This document shows, piece after piece, positions 61,231-64,000 of a DNA stretch of 64,000 nucleotides. The DNA comes from Clostridium isatidis (lineage in GTDB: Bacteria; Bacillota; Clostridia; Clostridiales; Clostridiaceae): positions 1,006,001 to 1,070,000 of the forward strand of contig NZ_CP016786.1 of the NCBI RefSeq assembly GCF_002285495.1. Direction: 5' to 3'. How positions within the stretch are numbered: position 1 is the stretch's first letter; every line of letters starts with the position of its first letter. Under the pieces are notes generated by a model. It had not been told where the DNA came from. It made no database searches and worked only from the letters and a program-made list of their open reading frames with translations. Position numbers and translations under genes: made by a program.

Positions 61231-64000
61231 TTATCTTCCGTATTTTCTAATAGATATTTTCATTATCTCTTCTCTAACTGTATCTGTATCTATAGTTATT
61301 CCATATTGATCTTCTAAATCCCAAAGCTCCATATCTAAATCTTGTTCAATTTCATTTCTTACTACAGTATTTGTAGTCCAATCTGGTTTTAATGAATACT
61401 CTTTAATTATGTTATCGAATTTTAAGGATGTATCTGCAATAATATATTCTGCTTTTTCTTCTGAAATCTTTTCTTCCATAGATGAAGTTAAATAGCTTTT
61501 AATATTATCGTATATTACTTGGGCACTCTTATTACTTGTAATATTTTCCGGATATACATCATCCTTTGCACCTGTTCGTACATCATTCATAACATCATGC
61601 ATACTGCTTAGATATTCTTCTTCTGAAATTCTTTTATTTCTGTACTCTTCGAGAACTCTATTTATTCTATCCTTAAGCTTTTCATAATAAGCAGGGTTTT
61701 CATCATATTTCATAGTAATTACTTTATCTAAAGCATTTCTAATTGTATCTGCTTTTGCTCTTTTACCTTCAACTCTTTTGATTTCTTCATCAAAGTTTTT
61801 ATCATCAAATATATTAACTAATTTAGTAAGTTTATTTACTTCATTGGCACTGATATATGTGTCTAGAAGCTTTTGCATTTGCTCTTCATATTCACCAAAA
61901 TCAACTTCCTCTTGATATCTTAGTCTTACACTTTTTCTAAGATTAATAAAGAATTTAAGTTCCTTCTTATATTTTTCTAACTCTTCTTTTGATAATAAAT
62001 CTAATATCCCTTCTGATGCTAAGCAAATATTTAAACTTTTAGCATAATTTTTTAACCTTTCATAGAAATCTAACCTTTTACTTTCATCAGCTAGGAAGAC
62101 TTCATATTCTTCTTTATCCGTTTTATTTTTTATATGATTAAATAGGTCTTTTAAGTATGAATAATTAGATTTTAACTCATTAAGGTGTTTCTTTATATCT
62201 ATAACTGCTCCTTTTATATCATCTTCATCAAAGCCTTCTAAAGAGCTATATGAAGTTAGTGCTTTATCTAAATTTCCTAATAGTCCTCTATAGTCTATAA
62301 TATATCCGTAATCTTTTCCTTCATATAATCTATTAACTCTTGCTATAGCTTGTAATAATTTATGTTCTTTTAATTCTTTATCTACATATAAGCCAATAGC
62401 AGCAGGTGCATCAAAGCCAGTTAATAATTTATCTACCACAATAAGTATTTCAACATCTTCACCATCACAGAATTCACTCTTTATTTTAGTTTCATAGGAA
62501 TCTAGATCTCCATAATCTCTAATTATTTTTTCAAGTTCTCTTTGAACTAAAAGCTTATTTTCATCATGAATATCATCATTTCCTTCTCTATTATCTGCTG
62601 ATGATATTACAAAAGCTGTTTTCACATCTCCATATTCTTCAAATATTTGATGATATCTTATAGCTTCAAACTTAGAAGAGGTTGCAAGCATTGCCTTAAA
62701 GCCTGTACCCTGCCATGTATTTTTATAATGCTCATTTATATCTAAAGCAATCATTTCTAATCTTCTTTCACTTGAAGCTACCTTTTGAAATCTTCCCCAC
62801 TTTTGCTTTAAATCTTCCTTTTGCTCATCATTAAGATTTCTAGATATCATTTCAAATTTTCTTTCTAATCCGGATTCATCATTAATCCATTGATCAACTA
62901 ATCTGCCTTCGTATAATAAAGGTAAAACTGCGTTATCCTCCACTGCTTGATTAATTGTATATCTGTGAATTTCCTTACCAAATTGACTATAAGTATTTTT
63001 TTCTTTCTTCATTAGTGGTGTTCCTGTAAAGCCAATATAACATCCACTAGGGAATACTTTTTTCATCTTTGCATGAAGTTGTCCGTTTTGTGTTCTATGA
63101 GATTCATCTACAAGAACAAATATATTAGGGTCATCTATTTTTGATCCAATATTAAATACCTTGTCAAATTTATTAATAATAGTAGTAACTATCTTACTTG
63201 CCTTACTTGTAAGCTGGCTATTTAAATGATTTCCACTGGAAGCTTGCACAATATCATCTGCAAAACCACTATGAGCAAAGGTGTTTTTAATTTGTGAATC
63301 AAGTTCTTTTCTATCTGTAACTATAATTATCTTTGCATTAGTAATTCTTCTTCTTAAAGCTCTTGCAAGCATAACCATAGTTAATGATTTACCACTACCT
63401 TGTGTATGCCAAATAAGTCCACCATTTCTTTTACCTGAATTATCAAAGGTATTTATTCTATCTAAGGTTTTCTTAATTCCAAAATACTGTTGATATCTAG
63501 CGATCTTTTTTACATTTTTATCAAATAAAGTGTACTCTCTTATTATTTCAAGTACTCTGTCTAAATTTAATAAAGATAATATAGTTTTATCTAGCTCAGT
63601 AGCTAATCTACCTTTAACATAGTTTTCAATTTTTAAATTCTCTTCTTCTTTCCATACAGCCCAAAATTTTTCTGGGGTTCCTGTAGTAGCATATTTAGCT
63701 TCTCTAGTATTACCGGCTATTACAAGTTGTACATACTTAAAAAGATGAGGTATATTATTTTTCTTTTGATTCCCAATCATTTGTGAAATACCTTGCTTTA
63801 AAGATACATTACTAGCCTTTAATTCGATTACGCAAAAAGGAATACCATTAATAAATAAAACTATATCTGGTCTTTTAGTTTTTTCTTTTCCAGATTGGTC
63901 TTGCTTTTCAACTGTAAATTCTTCAGTAAAATGGAATACATTATTTTTAGGTTTATCCCAATCTATATATTGCAGCGAAAACCCCTTCTTAGTTCCATCT
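61231..64000 (-). CDS. hsdR: Type I restriction enzyme R subunit HsdR, partial (window edge)
   Basis: Only the C-terminal 922 codons lie in the window; the frame stays open to base 64000. The N-terminal visible part has the PD-(D/E)xK nuclease motif RPDIVLFINGIPFCVIELK. The translocase has Walker A HTQGSGKSLTM, motif II VLVDESHRTQ, SAT-like GFTGTPL, and motif VI QAIARVNR. A helical C-terminal domain follows. HsdR translocates and cuts DNA with the M2S complex; hsdM and hsdS are expected beyond the edge. Stop at 61231; no frameshift. Confidence 0.95.
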   Translation of the reverse strand, partial: DGTKKGFSLQYIDWDKPKNNVFHFTEEFTVEKQDQSGKEKTKRPDIVLFINGIPFCVIELKASNVSLKQGISQMIGNQKKNNIPHLFKYVQLVIAGNTREAKYATTGTPEKFWAVWKEEENLKIENYVKGRLATELDKTILSLLNLDRVLEIIREYTLFDKNVKKIARYQQYFGIKKTLDRINTFDNSGKRNGGLIWHTQGSGKSLTMVMLARALRRRITNAKIIIVTDRKELDSQIKNTFAHSGFADDIVQASSGNHLNSQLTSKASKIVTTIINKFDKVFNIGSKIDDPNIFVLVDESHRTQNGQLHAKMKKVFPSGCYIGFTGTPLMKKEKNTYSQFGKEIHRYTINQAVEDNAVLPLLYEGRLVDQWINDESGLERKFEMISRNLNDEQKEDLKQKWGRFQKVASSERRLEMIALDINEHYKNTWQGTGFKAMLATSSKFEAIRYHQIFEEYGDVKTAFVISSADNREGNDDIHDENKLLVQRELEKIIRDYGDLDSYETKIKSEFCDGEDVEILIVVDKLLTGFDAPAAIGLYVDKELKEHKLLQAIARVNRLYEGKDYGYIIDYRGLLGNLDKALTSYSSLEGFDEDDIKGAVIDIKKHLNELKSNYSYLKDLFNHIKNKTDKEEYEVFLADESKRLDFYERLKNYAKSLNICLASEGILDLLSKEELEKYKKELKFFINLRKSVRLRYQEEVDFGEYEEQMQKLLDTYISANEVNKLTKLVNIFDDKNFDEEIKRVEGKRAKADTIRNALDKVITMKYDENPAYYEKLKDRINRVLEEYRNKRISEEEYLSSMHDVMNDVRTGAKDDVYPENITSNKSAQVIYDNIKSYLTSSMEEKISEEKAEYIIADTSLKFDNIIKEYSLKPDWTTNTVVRNEIEQDLDMELWDLEDQYGITIDTDTVREEIMKISIRKYGR

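Noticed and set aside
1..64000. CRISPR arrays, tRNA genes, intact insertion sequences
   Set aside because: No evenly spaced direct repeats, no cloverleaf candidates and no transposase were seen on reading; not tested with dedicated tools.

Overview
The window looks like a chromosomal segment of a low-GC Clostridium sensu stricto (cluster I). Base composition is strongly AT-rich, Shine-Dalgarno sites are strong (GGAGG or GAGGTGA), GTG and TTG starts are common, and the housekeeping block lexA / hfq / miaA / mutL / mutS / miaB is clostridial. No rRNA or tRNA genes, CRISPR array or intact insertion sequence was seen.

Layout. (1) 0.2-4.1 kb: an OmpR-type two-component pair and two lipoprotein genes. 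(2) 4.2-7.2 kb: a chloramphenicol acetyltransferase gene with a classical translational attenuator, divergent from a Smr-less MutS2-like ATPase gene. The latter has a leader with a 3-codon uORF, an anti-antiterminator / antiterminator pairing and an intrinsic terminator, i.e. an antibiotic-type transcription attenuator. (3) 7.3-11.3 kb: a frameshifted membrane transporter, a FliB-type lysine methylase, a small protein and a ketopantoate-reductase-like enzyme. (4) 11.5-18.8 kb: mutS-mutL-miaA-hfq and a PLP lyase-like gene. (5) 18.8-32.9 kb, mostly minus strand: lexA, a tyrosine recombinase, a DUF2828/TROVE-like protein with two covarying leader hairpins, uup (ABC-F), queT under a preQ1-I riboswitch, a degenerate helicase-like protein, an esterase, and an Lrp-like regulator plus aminotransferase operon under a T-box. 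(6) 33.4-39.2 kb: two chemoreceptors, miaB and a structured non-coding region. (7) 39.3-48.0 kb: Hsp33-like and MerR/TipAS operon with a 19-bp-spacer promoter, divergent from an ABC transporter plus NarL-type two-component system of linearmycin-resistance layout, then a membrane MBL hydrolase with a TetR repressor, and a RibD-like reductase. (8) 48.3-53.1 kb: Fic protein, and an RpiR regulator with a PTS EIIBC and MBL hydrolase. (9) 53.2-64.0 kb: an accessory/defence island with decayed genes (DUF4268, DUF3990, DUF2809), a Thoeris-like TIR plus TM-macro pair, an HNH protein, unknown proteins, and a type I restriction HsdR gene running off the edge with a YgjP-like metallopeptidase. A family of short structured repeats is scattered through 49.7-58.5 kb.

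How it fits together. The core block handles mismatch repair, tRNA modification (miaA makes i6A37, miaB thiolates it), RNA chaperoning and the SOS response. Around it lie several sensing circuits for drugs or translation stress: cat, the attenuator-controlled MutS2-like ATPase, Uup, MerR/TipAS with Hsp33, and the ABC/two-component module. The most novel candidate is the MutS2-like gene: a DNA-repair/ribosome-rescue family member under a leader built like those of ribosome-targeting-antibiotic resistance genes, next to an inducible cat gene. Homology calls are from reading the sequence only; no database search was run.
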